The translations under genes and the position numbers were made by a program. A model generated the notes under the pieces. That model saw only the letters and a program-made list of their open reading frames with translations. It was not told the origin of the DNA and searched no databases. A stretch of 64,000 bases of DNA from JBAZZQ01 sp041658725. Its GTDB lineage: Bacteria > Planctomycetota > Phycisphaerae > JAAYCJ01. The DNA is taken from positions 1 to 64,000 of the forward strand of contig JBAZZQ010000005.1 in the NCBI GenBank assembly GCA_041658725.1, written 5' to 3'. This document shows positions 9,513-18,289 of this stretch, one piece after another. Each line of letters opens with the position of its first letter. Position 1 is the first letter of the stretch.

Positions 9513-9665
9513 ATGAACGGACCATCCCGCGACCTGTGCAATCTTTACAACGACCAAATGGAAGCGATAGTAATCGTCAGTGCCGCGGTCAGAAAATTAC
9601 TGTCACGAGAGGAAATTCCTGACGACATCTACGACACTATTGACCAAACAAGGAAAGTTTTGTAG
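9513..9665 (+). CDS. Small hypothetical protein (50 aa)
   Basis: An ATG at 9513 opens a 50-codon frame ending at TAG 9665. The product is acidic and helix-prone ('MEAIVIVSAAVRKLLSREE'), without a signal peptide or known motif. There is no strong ribosome-binding site. Codon use looks ordinary. It could be a genuine small protein or chance; it lies alone between a terminator-like hairpin and a palindromic element. Confidence 0.35.
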   Translation: MNGPSRDLCNLYNDQMEAIVIVSAAVRKLLSREEIPDDIYDTIDQTRKVL

Positions 9666-9787
9666 GGTTTCCGAACCCATCATTTTCCTACGAAGCTCCG
9701 ACTCCTTGATCGTTCTTGTCATTTTCGCGGAGAGGGATTCCAGCCTTTTCTGTCATTGACGCACGTATACAGATTTGCAAAAGCCCA

Positions 9788-9938
9788 ATAATACGAAACA
9801 TGATTAATTAATGCGCTCGGAGCTAAATATTCACCACCTTAATAACGGCGTTAGATGTCCAAATGCGAGGGATAACCCATATAAACATACATCGAATACT
9901 TACCTCCGAGCGCATTAATTAATCATGTTCCGTATAAT
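9788..9938. mobile_element. MITE-like palindromic element with 35-bp inverted repeats
   Basis: The left arm 9788-9822 and the right arm 9904-9938 are inverted copies differing at about two or three positions; the core is CATGATTAATTAATGCGCTC and its complement. The 151-bp element has no open frame. Its right half (about 9873-9925) resembles 16437-16487, including the block CCTCCGAGCGCATTAATTA, so it is dispersed. The target duplication is unclear. Confidence 0.7.
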
Positions 9939-10045
9939 AAATTCAAGCAGCATTTCTGTATATTTGGCATGGCCTTTACCGATGGATGATGGTATGATAA
10001 GTAACTAAATGGTTACTTGTATTCATTGAAACGGAGTGTTTGTTG

Positions 10046-11068
10046 ATGTTATTATCCCCTTCAATTTCTGACGAAAGCCAGTTGGAAGATTTGCTGAGCG
10101 AACCAACGGAATCGACCTGCCGGTTGATCAACGGCCTTGATGGCGACATTGCCGTATTGGGCGCTGCTGGAAAAATGGGACCTGGTCTCTGCCGCATGCT
10201 CAAAATCGCAGCCCCGAAAAAAACGGTCTTCGCCGTCTCCCGGTTTTCGGATTTACAAGTCATGGAATCATTGAATCGTTCCGGCATAAAAACTCTCTCC
10301 GCTGATCTGGCGGACCCCTTGCAGTACCCGTCGATACCGAAAGTCCCGAATGTCTATTATCTGGTCGGCATGAAATTCGGAGCCAGCCGAAGCGAGCCGC
10401 TCACCTGGGCTATGAATGTTTATGTGCCGGCTTTGGTTTGCGAGCATTTTAAGCAATCGAAAATCGTTGCCCTTTCCACCGGCAACGTCTATCCCTTCAC
10501 CGAACCTGGCCGTGGAGGAGCTGACGAAGATACTCAACCTGATCCCAGGGGTGAGTATGCCCAATCGTGTTTGGGCCGCGAGAGAATTTTTCAATATTTC
10601 AGTCAAAAGGACAAACTGCCGGTGGTCCTGATTCGCCTTAATTATGCCAATGAGCCTCGCTACGGTATTATTGTCGATGTGACGAAAAGAATCCTGGCTG
10701 GTGAGCCGATTGATCTGACCATGGGTCATGTCAACCTGATCTGGCAGGGCGACGCCAACGATTACATCGCCAGGGCGATTTCCCAGACACAAAGCCCCGC
10801 CGGCCTGATCAATCTGGCAGGACCTGAGACTGTTTCGGTGCGATATTTGGCGGGCTGTATCGGGCAGATGGTAAATCGTGAACCTATTTTTACCGGATCG
10901 GAAGATTCCACTGCCCTGCTATCCAATGCCAGTCGGTGTTTCGACCTTTTCGGCTATCCGACGGTTTCACTCTTTCCGATGGTCCGCGCCATTGTCAACT
11001 GGGTGGCCTCCGGAAAACCGGTATTTAACAAACCGACTAAATTTCAGGTTCGAAACGGCAGATTTTGA
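10046..11068 (+). CDS. NAD-dependent epimerase/dehydratase (extended SDR)
   Basis: This protein of about 340 residues has an N-terminal Rossmann fold. The dinucleotide-binding glycine motif appears as 'AVLGAAGKMGPGL' near residue 38, followed by an SDR-type 'ALSTGNVYPF' segment that carries the catalytic Ser/Tyr region. The usual Tyr-x-x-x-Lys is not obvious: Tyr at 'GEYAQSCLGRE' is followed by Gly-Arg instead of a Lys at +4, so catalysis may be altered. It probably acts on a nucleotide sugar or free sugar acid. ATG 10046 has GGAG nine bases upstream and is preferred over the TTG codons at 10040 and 10043. It is followed directly by the DapA-family gene, in an operon. Confidence 0.75.
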   Translation: MLLSPSISDESQLEDLLSEPTESTCRLINGLDGDIAVLGAAGKMGPGLCRMLKIAAPKKTVFAVSRFSDLQVMESLNRSGIKTLSADLADPLQYPSIPKVPNVYYLVGMKFGASRSEPLTWAMNVYVPALVCEHFKQSKIVALSTGNVYPFTEPGRGGADEDTQPDPRGEYAQSCLGRERIFQYFSQKDKLPVVLIRLNYANEPRYGIIVDVTKRILAGEPIDLTMGHVNLIWQGDANDYIARAISQTQSPAGLINLAGPETVSVRYLAGCIGQMVNREPIFTGSEDSTALLSNASRCFDLFGYPTVSLFPMVRAIVNWVASGKPVFNKPTKFQVRNGRF

Positions 11069-11085
11069 AAAAATCGGAGATTCGC

Positions 11086-12156
11086 ATGACACAACATTAT
11101 CCGCTCCCGCCGCCCAATATCCTATCACGCCTGCGACAAGGGCAGGTCATTCCAGCCCATCCGCTGGCGTTGACGCCCGAACACAAACTGGACGAACGCC
11201 ATCAGCGGGCATTGACCCGCTACTATCTGGCCTGCGGAGCGGGTGGTTTGGCTGTGGCGGTCCACACCACACAGTTTGCTATTCACAATCCTCAGATCGG
11301 CCTCTTGAAACCCGTTCTTCAACTGGCCAAAGAGACCTCCCAGGACACGAATACCATTATCATTGCCGGAATCTGCGGCCCGACCGCCCAGGCGATCAGC
11401 GAGGCACGACTCGCCCGTGATCTGGGTTATCACATCGGCCTGCTCAGTCTCGCGGCCCTGAAAACGGAAACCGAAGACCGTCTGATCGATCATGCCCGGG
11501 CCGTGGCCGAAGTTATTCCGATCATGGGCTTTTACCTTCAACCCGCCGTCGGGGGCCGATGCCTGTCCGAAACGTTCTGGCAAAAGCTCGCCGACCTGCC
11601 CAACTTGGTCGGCATCAAAATCGCCGCTTTTAACCGCTATCAGACCCTCGATGTCCTTCGGGCGGTCGCTCAATCCGGACGGGCCGAACAAATCAGCCTG
11701 TATACCGGCAACGACGACAACATCGTGGTTGACCTTTTGACGAAATATGAATTTACCTTCGGTCCGCACCGGACCGTTCCCGTTCCCGTTGCCATTGTCG
11801 GCGGTCTGCTTGGCCATTGGGCCTTCTGGACGAAAAAGGCCGTGGAATTGCTCGACCGAGTTAAAGCCGTGCGAAACGATTCGTCCATTCCCGCCGATTT
11901 GCTGACCCTGGCGGCACAAGTAACCGAATCGAACCAGGCCGTCTTTGATCCCGATCACAATTTCGCCGGCTGTGTGCCCGGGATCATGTATATCCTGCAG
12001 CGGAACGGACTGGTCGATCACATCCGCACTTTTGACGAGCACGAAAGACTTTTCCCGGGTCAGACTGAAAGAATTGAGGCGATCATTCGTCGCTATCCCC
12101 ACTTGACCGACGATGACTTTGTGCGGGAGCATATCGATCAATGGCTCAAACCCTAA
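11086..12156 (+). CDS. Dihydrodipicolinate synthase (DapA/NanA) family protein
   Basis: This TIM-barrel class I aldolase is about 356 residues long. The Schiff-base lysine is seen in Val-Gly-Ile-Lys-Ile (about residue 178) and the upstream tyrosine in 'GFYLQPAVGG' (about 150), the standard arrangement of the family. It is longer than canonical DapA (about 290 residues), as in the sugar-acid aldolase/dehydratase branch. Start ATG 11086 has GGAG seven bases before it; a TTG at 11065 overlaps the epimerase stop and is less likely. Neighbouring epimerase and TetR genes suggest a catabolic pathway rather than lysine synthesis. The substrate is unknown. Confidence 0.8.
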   Translation: MTQHYPLPPPNILSRLRQGQVIPAHPLALTPEHKLDERHQRALTRYYLACGAGGLAVAVHTTQFAIHNPQIGLLKPVLQLAKETSQDTNTIIIAGICGPTAQAISEARLARDLGYHIGLLSLAALKTETEDRLIDHARAVAEVIPIMGFYLQPAVGGRCLSETFWQKLADLPNLVGIKIAAFNRYQTLDVLRAVAQSGRAEQISLYTGNDDNIVVDLLTKYEFTFGPHRTVPVPVAIVGGLLGHWAFWTKKAVELLDRVKAVRNDSSIPADLLTLAAQVTESNQAVFDPDHNFAGCVPGIMYILQRNGLVDHIRTFDEHERLFPGQTERIEAIIRRYPHLTDDDFVREHIDQWLKP

Positions 12157-12815
12157 ATGCAAAAAAACGAAAAACTCGCAACCCTCGGCAGAGTCAAACC
12201 CGAATCCTGAGGGCGGCGGAAAAACTTTTTTCCGAAAGAGGCTTTGACGCCGGCGTTGACGATATCGCCGAGCGTGCGGGCCTCAACAAACGAATGATTT
12301 ACCATTACTTTAAAAGCAAACAAGGACTCTGGAATGCGGTGCTTCTCCATCAATATCAGAAGGCCCAATTGCCGGAGCTGGGATTTTCCACAGAAGACGA
12401 TTTGGTCACCCTGATTGAAACTCTGGTGGACAGATACTTCCGATTTCTTGCCGCTGATCCTTGTTTCGTTCGATTACTCATGTTCGAAAACCTGCGCCGC
12501 GGAAAATCCATCAAGGCGATTCCGGTGGCGAAAACCAAGGTTCCCATCCTTCAGACCTTGAGCACGGCTTTAAAGACATTTGAAAAACGCTGCGCACCGG
12601 ATAACCTCCTGATGGCCGACCAGTTGCTGATCGACATTATTGCCTTGTGCTTTTTCTTCTTTTCCAATCAGAGCACGTTATCCGCCGTCCTGGGTGAAGA
12701 CTTGTCCGGTGAATATCACATGGAACAGCGTATCAAGCATGTGAAAACGCTGTTAAGGTATGCGTTATCGGAAATCCTCCGGTCACAGGCACAAGGGCTT
12801 GTGTCCTTATTTTAA
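12141..12815 (+). CDS. TetR/AcrR-family transcriptional regulator
   Basis: This 224-residue protein has a basic N-terminus and the TetR helix-turn-helix at about 20-65 ('TRILRAAEKLFSERGFD' through 'MIYHYFKSKQGLWNAVL'), then a helical ligand-binding region. It overlaps the end of the DapA-family gene by 16 bases, which points to translational coupling and local control of this operon. It also overlaps the convergent AGE-family gene by nine bases at the 3' end. Confidence 0.9.
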   Translation: MAQTLNAKKRKTRNPRQSQTRILRAAEKLFSERGFDAGVDDIAERAGLNKRMIYHYFKSKQGLWNAVLLHQYQKAQLPELGFSTEDDLVTLIETLVDRYFRFLAADPCFVRLLMFENLRRGKSIKAIPVAKTKVPILQTLSTALKTFEKRCAPDNLLMADQLLIDIIALCFFFFSNQSTLSAVLGEDLSGEYHMEQRIKHVKTLLRYALSEILRSQAQGLVSLF

Positions 12816-14021
12816 GTCCGTTAAGTGGTCGGTTACTTGATTGTAAATAAAGGGGTTGGTTCTGCTTCCAAACAAATCGAGCAGAACCATCAGGGCACGG
12901 GGGAGGTGAAACATATCTTTGACCGGCAAAGCAGCGGTGCCCGTTTTCTTACCGAAACGATCCAGCCATTGTGTCCACTCTCCCGTTGGAACCGGGTAGT
13001 GATCATACGCGTAGCGTCGAATCTTTTCGTGCCAGTCCATGCACCATGTCTGCCCGCAGTGGCGATGCGCATACGCGGTCGCCACCATCGCCTCCAATTG
13101 AACCCACCAGGGTTTGCAATCGGCCTTGGGCCAGGCGACGTCATCTTTGCCATCCACATTCACCGCCAAACACAAGCCGCCGTATTGGTTGTCCCAGGCG
13201 AGCTCGATGTGTCGGCGGATTGTTCGACAGCACTCGTCGATAAGTTTTTTTTCGCCGCGATGCTCGAAGATATCAATGAGAAACCACATGGCTTCGATGA
13301 CGTGGCCAGGGACGCAAACCTGAATGATCGGATTGTCCGAAGGCGTGCGATTGATCGTTACAAATTCCGTATAGTAATCGCTTTCCGGCCGCCGAAAATC
13401 GCCCAGCAGACGCAACGCCAATTCGTAACCTTCGTTGCAGATATCCGCTCGGCCCAGGGCCTTACCCAGGTTGAAAAAGAATGCTGAAAAGATCATGCTG
13501 ACGCCGAGATTTTTCATGCCGCTGGGGATATCGTAGGGTTTGATATTGTAGCTGCCTGGCTGATTCAGCCGATGCCGCACGTTTTGGTACGTTTCGACGG
13601 CGAGATCGGCTGCCCGGTGATCTTTTGAGGCCTGATAATATTCGCCCAGGCCGTTAAGGACGAACCCATCGACGAAGATGCTGACATCGGTTTCCAATAC
13701 GCGTCCGGTGTCGTCGAGACGGAACATCCATCGTCCTTCTGTATCGCGGCCGTGGGTTAGCAGATAGTGGAATATCCGCTCTGCCGCTGCCAGCCATTCC
13801 GGCCTTTGCTCGATGCGATTATACAGGGCGGAAAAGGTCCAGAGCGCTCGGCCTTGCGACCAGAGGAAACGGTCGCAAGAAACGAGAGTTCCCAGGTCGT
13901 CGAGGCAATTGTTGATCGCTCCGTCGGAAGAACCCATCGCATGGGTCATCCAAAAAGGGACCACATCATCTAAAAGCGTTTTTCGGTACAGATGTAAATA
14001 TTTTTCATTAAGGTTTTTCAC
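12807..14021 (-). CDS. N-acylglucosamine 2-epimerase (AGE/RnBP) family protein
   Basis: This protein of about 404 residues has an (alpha/alpha)6 barrel and the family's features: 'RFLWSQGRALWTFSALYNR' near residue 45, 'VDGFVLNGLGEYYQAS' and 'CVPGHVIEAMWFLID', whose conserved His, Arg and Trp residues line the active site. The family interconverts GlcNAc/ManNAc or related 2-epimers such as cellobiose/mannose. GTG 14021 is chosen because AAAGG lies seven bases before it and it starts 11 bases after the preceding gene; a longer frame would overlap that gene by 83 bases. It is in an operon with the upstream alpha/alpha-barrel gene. Confidence 0.85.
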   Translation of the reverse strand: MKNLNEKYLHLYRKTLLDDVVPFWMTHAMGSSDGAINNCLDDLGTLVSCDRFLWSQGRALWTFSALYNRIEQRPEWLAAAERIFHYLLTHGRDTEGRWMFRLDDTGRVLETDVSIFVDGFVLNGLGEYYQASKDHRAADLAVETYQNVRHRLNQPGSYNIKPYDIPSGMKNLGVSMIFSAFFFNLGKALGRADICNEGYELALRLLGDFRRPESDYYTEFVTINRTPSDNPIIQVCVPGHVIEAMWFLIDIFEHRGEKKLIDECCRTIRRHIELAWDNQYGGLCLAVNVDGKDDVAWPKADCKPWWVQLEAMVATAYAHRHCGQTWCMDWHEKIRRYAYDHYPVPTGEWTQWLDRFGKKTGTAALPVKDMFHLPRALMVLLDLFGSRTNPFIYNQVTDHLTDLK

Positions 14022-14031
14022 TGATATTCCT

Positions 14032-15249
14032 TTACCATTTGAATTGATAGGGAATTTCTTCCGATTGGTCAAGCGGATCGATAAATCGCCGATTTTTATT
14101 TCCAAGCCACACACCGCTCACCTTGCCCTCAAGTTTCAACAACGCAATCAGGGCATACATCGAAGTTCGCATATGAACGCACATATCTTCTTCCCGGCTT
14201 TTTAGAGTATCAAACATGCCTCTAAACCCTCCATCCAATTTGACGTCGCCGGTTCCGGACACCTGCATGGACAACAGTTTGGTCAGGGCTTTATCGCGTG
14301 CGGCCAGCAATTTTTCGTCCCGAAAAAAGGTCCCGAGCTCGTCGAAATACATCATCGCCATCGGAACGGCGGAATGGACCTCGGCTTTTTTGTTCCTGAA
14401 CCCGCCGTCCGATTCCTGGTGGTCGGCGAGCCAGTGCGCGAACTTGCGGGCGGTCTGCCGGTACGATTCGTCGCCGAACAAATCCGCCGCGGCTTGCAGC
14501 ATGGCGGTCCCGAAGTCGTCGTTGAATCCATGAATATCGGTTTCGACAGTTTGGGGTTTGAGTTTCGTGATCTTATTGGTAAACACATCGCGTTGCGGGA
14601 TGATACTGCCGTCTTCAAGGAAGAATTCATCGCGATAGATTCGGGCAATTGGCTCGAGTCCGAACTCGATATATCGGGTATCACCGGTGGCCATAAAGAG
14701 ATCATGGTAAAATAGCCCCGTTCCCGACTGAAAAGACCCACGCGCATAATAATCAGTAAACTCACCGTCCATAAATACCGCCCAGAGCGGCCAACCTTTG
14801 TACATGCCGTGTTTCATGTGCCAGTTGCCGAACAGGATCGCACGGTCGAGATATTCGGAATTTTGTGTCGCCTCATAGAGCCAGATAAACGCCCAAGCCG
14901 CGGTCGTCGCGTCGCGTGGACAGAATTCCAGCGATTGCGGGGTGCATTCCCGGATCGTGCCGTAATAACATTCCTGCCGCGGGTCCATGACTTGCAGACT
15001 CATAATGTAACGGCCCGCCAGCTCCGCCCGATCCAGGTACGCTTTTTCACCGGTCCGTTTATACATGGCCAGTAATCCCATGCAAACCCCACCCGTCTGC
15101 CAGCTGGTCGTCAAATCCAAATGACCCGATACCGATTCATAGCAATTGATCGTTCGGCCTTTATTGGCGTCCAGTCGGTTGAACACCTGGTTGGCAATCA
15201 TCCATTGTGCCGTTTGTTCCGCAACACTGAATAAACTATTTTTATCCAT
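14032..15249 (-). CDS. (Alpha/alpha)6-barrel, six-hairpin glycosidase-like protein
   Basis: This 405-residue cytoplasmic protein has recurring helical hairpins and Gly-Gly/aromatic motifs ('TSWQTGGVCMGLLAMYKRTG', 'DATTAAWAFIWLYEATQN', 'GSFQSGTGLFYHDLFMATGD'), typical of six-hairpin glycosidases and the AGE superfamily. There is no signal peptide. It is the first gene of a two-gene operon with the AGE epimerase and may be a hydrolase, unsaturated-sugar hydrolase or isomerase; I cannot name the family. ATG 15249 (MDKNSL) follows AAAGGAAAC and is preferred to the longer frame from 15270. Confidence 0.65.
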   Translation of the reverse strand: MDKNSLFSVAEQTAQWMIANQVFNRLDANKGRTINCYESVSGHLDLTTSWQTGGVCMGLLAMYKRTGEKAYLDRAELAGRYIMSLQVMDPRQECYYGTIRECTPQSLEFCPRDATTAAWAFIWLYEATQNSEYLDRAILFGNWHMKHGMYKGWPLWAVFMDGEFTDYYARGSFQSGTGLFYHDLFMATGDTRYIEFGLEPIARIYRDEFFLEDGSIIPQRDVFTNKITKLKPQTVETDIHGFNDDFGTAMLQAAADLFGDESYRQTARKFAHWLADHQESDGGFRNKKAEVHSAVPMAMMYFDELGTFFRDEKLLAARDKALTKLLSMQVSGTGDVKLDGGFRGMFDTLKSREEDMCVHMRTSMYALIALLKLEGKVSGVWLGNKNRRFIDPLDQSEEIPYQFKW

Positions 15250-15578
15250 GATGTTTCCTTTTATTAACACTTTTCCTGGGACGACGAAACCTAACTCTTT
15301 TACCGCTTAAATGCAACAAAATTTATCTTACCATAAAACGGGTGTGCCAAGATTTTCGGGCAAATTTCAAAACAGGCACAAATTATTTTCAATACCCCCA
15401 GTGGAAAACTCTCCAAGCACGACGATTCCTATATTCGAAAAGCCGCCATCAAGTACAAAATTCCCTATATCACGACCTTACCGGCGGCAGTAGCATCCGC
15501 TCGGGGCATCCAAGCCTTCCGCACGGATCCAGGCGAAGTTAAATCCCTGCAGAAATACCACAGGGATATCCCATAATT
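15250..15578. other. Intergenic stretch, nothing recognised
   Basis: This holds the 5' region of the alpha/alpha-barrel operon and about 250 bases without any coding or structural signal I can support. It ends where IS remnants begin. Confidence 0.4.
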
Positions 15579-15790
15579 GGTACCCATTTCAGTACCAAAG
15601 ACCCGGATGCGGGCGCGGTGCTGGCTGTGGCTCATAGTCAATGGATTCCTTCGGTGGCCCGGAGCCAGTATCTTAAAGAGCGGATCTTGCGGAACTGGGT
15701 CCATCAATACAATCACCACGGCATCGAGGGACTCTATGACCGTCGAACTCAGGGGCATCGGTCCCGCTTGGTCCTGCACAACAGGCATGG
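15579..15790 (+). pseudogene. IS630-like transposase, N-terminal HTH fragment
   Basis: The frame encodes a helix-turn-helix segment with the IS630/Tc1 signature 'LRNWVHQYNHHGIEGLYDRR' (about 15687-15746), preceded by an 'AVAHSQWIPSVARSQYLKER' helix. Homology stops after about 70 residues and no DDE domain follows, so the gene is a fragment. It abuts a fragment of a different IS family on the other strand. Confidence 0.6.
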
Positions 15791-15822
15791 GTCAAGCAAC
15801 GGGCAGTGGCCGGTCCATGCCC

Positions 15823-16169
15823 CGAGGACCGGATTTGCTCCCATGCTCGTCGGATGAATCGGAAGCTTATGCTGAAAATGTCCTCGCCGCAAAAACACTG
15901 CCAGTACGGATTTTCCACCCAACGAGCCACCACTTCCTCATCGCTCAGATCAAATGCTTGCTTCAAATAATGCAAACCGACCATCAGACGTGTGCGGATC
16001 GCCGGCACGCCGTTATCAACGCAAAACATCGGCTCAAACACTCGTCAAAACGGAACCATTCGATCTGCTCAGACTGCTTGACCATCGGATGGGCGTGATC
16101 AAGAATATCCAGCAAACGAGTGAAAAAAGAAAACAGGACTTTTTGAGGATCGGGATTCGTAGCTTTCAT
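15823..16169 (-). pseudogene. IS5-family transposase, frameshifted N-terminal fragment
   Basis: On the minus strand two frames together give the N-terminal DUF772 domain of IS5-type transposases: 'HPMVKQSEQIEWFRFDE' from the frame starting at 16169, then after a frame change 'GVPAIRTRLMVGLHYLKQ' and 'LSDEEVVARWVENPYWQCF' from the frame starting at 16041. The DDE catalytic domain is absent, and similarity breaks off near 15823 where the IS630 fragment begins. It is clearly non-functional, with one frameshift near 16040-16070 and a truncation. Confidence 0.75.
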
Positions 16170-16436
16170 CGAGTGCTCCTATTTTTCCGGTTTTTAGCTG
16201 TTCCATCAGCCTTGCCTGCAATTTAGCGCGCCGATAAAAAACGCAATCCCTTATTTCATAAAATGTTAAATTATTTTTCATGAACGACGAGTCTAAATCG
16301 GTCTGTCCGAACGCACCACCCCCTTACCCCCAGACGCAAACCGGATTGTGGCAAGGTTATCCCGAGGACAAGACGGGCGTCGGCACCGTCAGGCGAGCAA
16401 CAATTTGACGAAAGAGGCTTTGAAGCTTAATCCGCA

Positions 16437-16625
16437 TGATAACCCACCATAAACGAGCATCGACGACTTGCCTCCGAGCGCATTAATTAGTTCCTGTTGC
16501 GGAAAGGTAAAAACCTAAAATGTCATACCCGCGAAAGCGGGTATCCAGACCCAAAAACTGGATTCCCGCTTTTGCGGGAATGACAAAAGTCTGTTTCCGC
16601 AACAGAAACTAATTAATCAGGCGCC
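16437..16625. repeat. Nested palindromic repeat: MITE half plus CGCGAAAGCGGG repeat
   Basis: The left part (16437-16487) resembles the right half of the 9788-9938 element. From about 16484 an outer inverted repeat (AATTAGTTCCTGTTGCGGAA and its near-complement at about 16595-16619) encloses an inner palindrome with arms CATACCCGCGAAAGCGGGTA and CCCGCTTTTGCGGGAATGAC. The inner unit matches a short repeat common in many bacterial genomes. This looks like one repeat inserted into another. Confidence 0.65.
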
Positions 16626-16771
16626 ATATGAGGCACTGTTTGCGGCGGGATCGGAAGGACGGAACAGTTTGTTTCAGATGCGGATCGTGTTCGCTCTGTA
16701 TGCCGTGTTTCATGGCCGCATTCGGCAAACTCTAACTGAGATTGGTATGAAACAGCGGGTTTTATCACCTT

Positions 16772-16811
16772 AATCTCATTCTAACATTCTTGAGAATGTT
16801 AGAATGAGATT
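16772..16811. repeat. Perfect 19-bp palindrome
   Basis: AATCTCATTCTAACATTCT (16772-16790), two loop bases, then its exact complement (16793-16811). It is flanked more loosely by ATCACCTT on the left and AAGGTGAT at about 16840. It may be a terminator-like hairpin, a MITE core or a protein-binding site; no T-run follows. Confidence 0.65.
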
Positions 16812-16880
16812 TGTTGCTTTGGCATTGGAAAACAAAAAGGTGATTAATTATTTTTCGTTTCCAGAAAACTTTTTTTGTAT

Positions 16881-16909
16881 TTGCCATGTTTATTTTCGAT
16901 TTGTATAAT
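16881..16909 (+). promoter_or_regulatory. Sigma70-type promoter of the RRM gene with long structured leader
   Basis: TTGCCA (16881-16886) and a consensus TATAAT (16904-16909) are separated by 17 bases. Transcription would start near 16916, giving a leader of about 108 nt that contains a stem CTCGCC (16935-16940) / GGCGAG (16959-16964) and a CGGAG ribosome-binding site near 17008. Long structured leaders are common in cold-shock RNA-binding genes; thermal regulation here is inference. Confidence 0.65.
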
Positions 16910-17023
16910 CAGTAAGAAGTCGGAAAGGTTGTTTCTCGCCTGTTCGGTCACTTCGGGGGGCGAGGCAGGCTGAAAAACAAATCCGGCGGTTGTCAATTTA
17001 TTTTCTTTTCGGAGTTTGTAACC

Positions 17024-17320
17024 ATGAATATTTATGTCGGTAATCTGGCGTATGATGCAACTGACGCGCAGTTACAGGAACTGTTCTCCCAGTATGGGGC
17101 GGTTCAAACCGCCTCGGTCATCATGGATCGAGCCACAGGCCAGTCGCGTGGTTTTGGTTTTGTCGAAATGCCGGACGACGCCCAGGCACAGGCGGCGATT
17201 GACGCATTGAACGAGAAAGATTTTAACGGCAGGGCTTTGACGGTAAATCAAGCCCAGCCGCGAGAAAGCAAACCGCGTCGCAGCGGCGGCGGAGGCGGTG
17301 GATTTCGAGAAAATAGATAA
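17024..17320 (+). CDS. RRM-domain, glycine-rich-tail RNA-binding protein
   Basis: This 98-residue protein has one RNA-recognition motif. RNP2 is Ile-Tyr-Val-Gly-Asn-Leu (residues 3-8), RNP1 is Arg-Gly-Phe-Gly-Phe-Val-Glu-Met (near 42-49), and a short basic Gly-rich tail ends the protein. The aromatic residues that stack RNA bases are all present. Such proteins occur in cyanobacteria and planctomycetes and are often cold-induced RNA chaperones. It is a single gene with its own promoter and leader, directly upstream of a tRNA. Confidence 0.93.
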   Translation: MNIYVGNLAYDATDAQLQELFSQYGAVQTASVIMDRATGQSRGFGFVEMPDDAQAQAAIDALNEKDFNGRALTVNQAQPRESKPRRSGGGGGGFRENR

Positions 17321-17363
17321 CCGATTAGTTTCCTACCGCAGGTTTCCCCCACAAAGTGGGTAC

Positions 17364-17437
17364 GGGCTCGTAGCTCAGTTGGTTAGAGCAGGTGACTCAT
17401 AATCACCGGGTCGAAGGTTCGAGTCCTTCCGGGCCCA
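17364..17437 (+). tRNA. tRNA with CAT anticodon (Met elongator or Ile2)
   Basis: A complete cloverleaf can be drawn: acceptor GGGCTCG/CGGGCCC (with G-T pairs), D-arm GCTCAGTTGGTTAGAGC, anticodon stem GGTGA/TCACC with loop CTCATAA, and T-arm GAAGGTTCGAGTCCTTC. The discriminator is A and CCA is not encoded. CAT could be elongator Met or lysidine-modified Ile2; I cannot separate them by eye. Its 3' 63 bases are also the 3' end of an antisense integrase gene, marking an integration site. Confidence 0.93.
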
Positions 17438-18289
17438 GTCAGGTTTTTCGTTGTGGTCAGAACTTCCCCCATTGGTACAGAATGGCCCGAAAGGGCTATT
17501 TCTCGCGGTTATATCGTTGTCTTGATTTTCAGCTTGCCCCGGATTTTCGGTCGTGGCCATGTGCTCAGACGTGGACACGTTTTCCCCTGAAGATACTATG
17601 GAGTGCGCACCAAATAGCGCACCAGATTTTTCACCGCCCTGGGCGTCATCTGTCCCCCCCGTGGCCGCCAGCATATTATTTTTCCGTTCCGGTTCTATCG
17701 TAGGTAGTTGATTAAGGGCCGCCCGCTGGTCGGCGTTTAGGATATGGGTGTACCGATCCATTGTGAGCGTGATAGTAGAGTGCCTCGCCAAGGTCTGGGC
17801 CACCTTGGGGCTTACCCCGGATCGGACCATTCGGGAAACAAACGTATGTCGCGTGCCGTGGAAGTCTACCACCGCCCCCTCGGAATCTTCGCCACGGAGA
17901 AAATCGGACCGTTCCCGCTTCTCGTTTTCGGCCAGATTACTTGCCTCGCCGATCCAGGCTTGCCGTGCCCGCTCCAAGTCCGCCCGGATCATGTCCGCCG
18001 GCTTTTCCGGCAGATTGAACAATCGGGCCTTCGGCAGCTTCCGGGAATCGGCAATGAAGTCCACCACACACTCAGCCAGGTCCCTCCGGATCGGCAAGAT
18101 GTCATCCCGCTTATGCTTGGAGTAGCCCGCCAAAACTTTGATTGTCGCATTGTCCAGGTCGGCCAGGTCGAAGCTTCCGGCCGTCAAAGACCGCAGTTCG
18201 TCGGCCCTCAAGCCCGTGTCCATGGCTACCCGATAGCAGACGGCCCGCTCCGGCCCCGCCATGCCCATGAATACCGGCCCGCCCTGGGC
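17375..18289 (-). pseudogene. Tyrosine recombinase (phage/ICE integrase), 5'-truncated, ends inside the tRNA
   Basis: About 300 codons of the catalytic domain of a tyrosine recombinase remain: Arg in 'MDTGLRADELRSL', His-x-x-Arg in 'HGTRHTFVSRM', His in 'LARHSTITLTMDRYTH' and the nucleophile Tyr in the same motif. The N-terminal arm-binding and core-binding domains are missing. The homologous frame runs upstream through 'AAQGGPVFMGMAGPERAVC' to about 18289, exactly where the 146-bp repeat begins. The last residues ('DSNLRPGDYESPALTN') are the antisense translation of the tRNA gene, the classic sign of integration at a tRNA 3' end. It is a remnant of an integrated element whose far end is not in the window. 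Confidence 0.88.
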
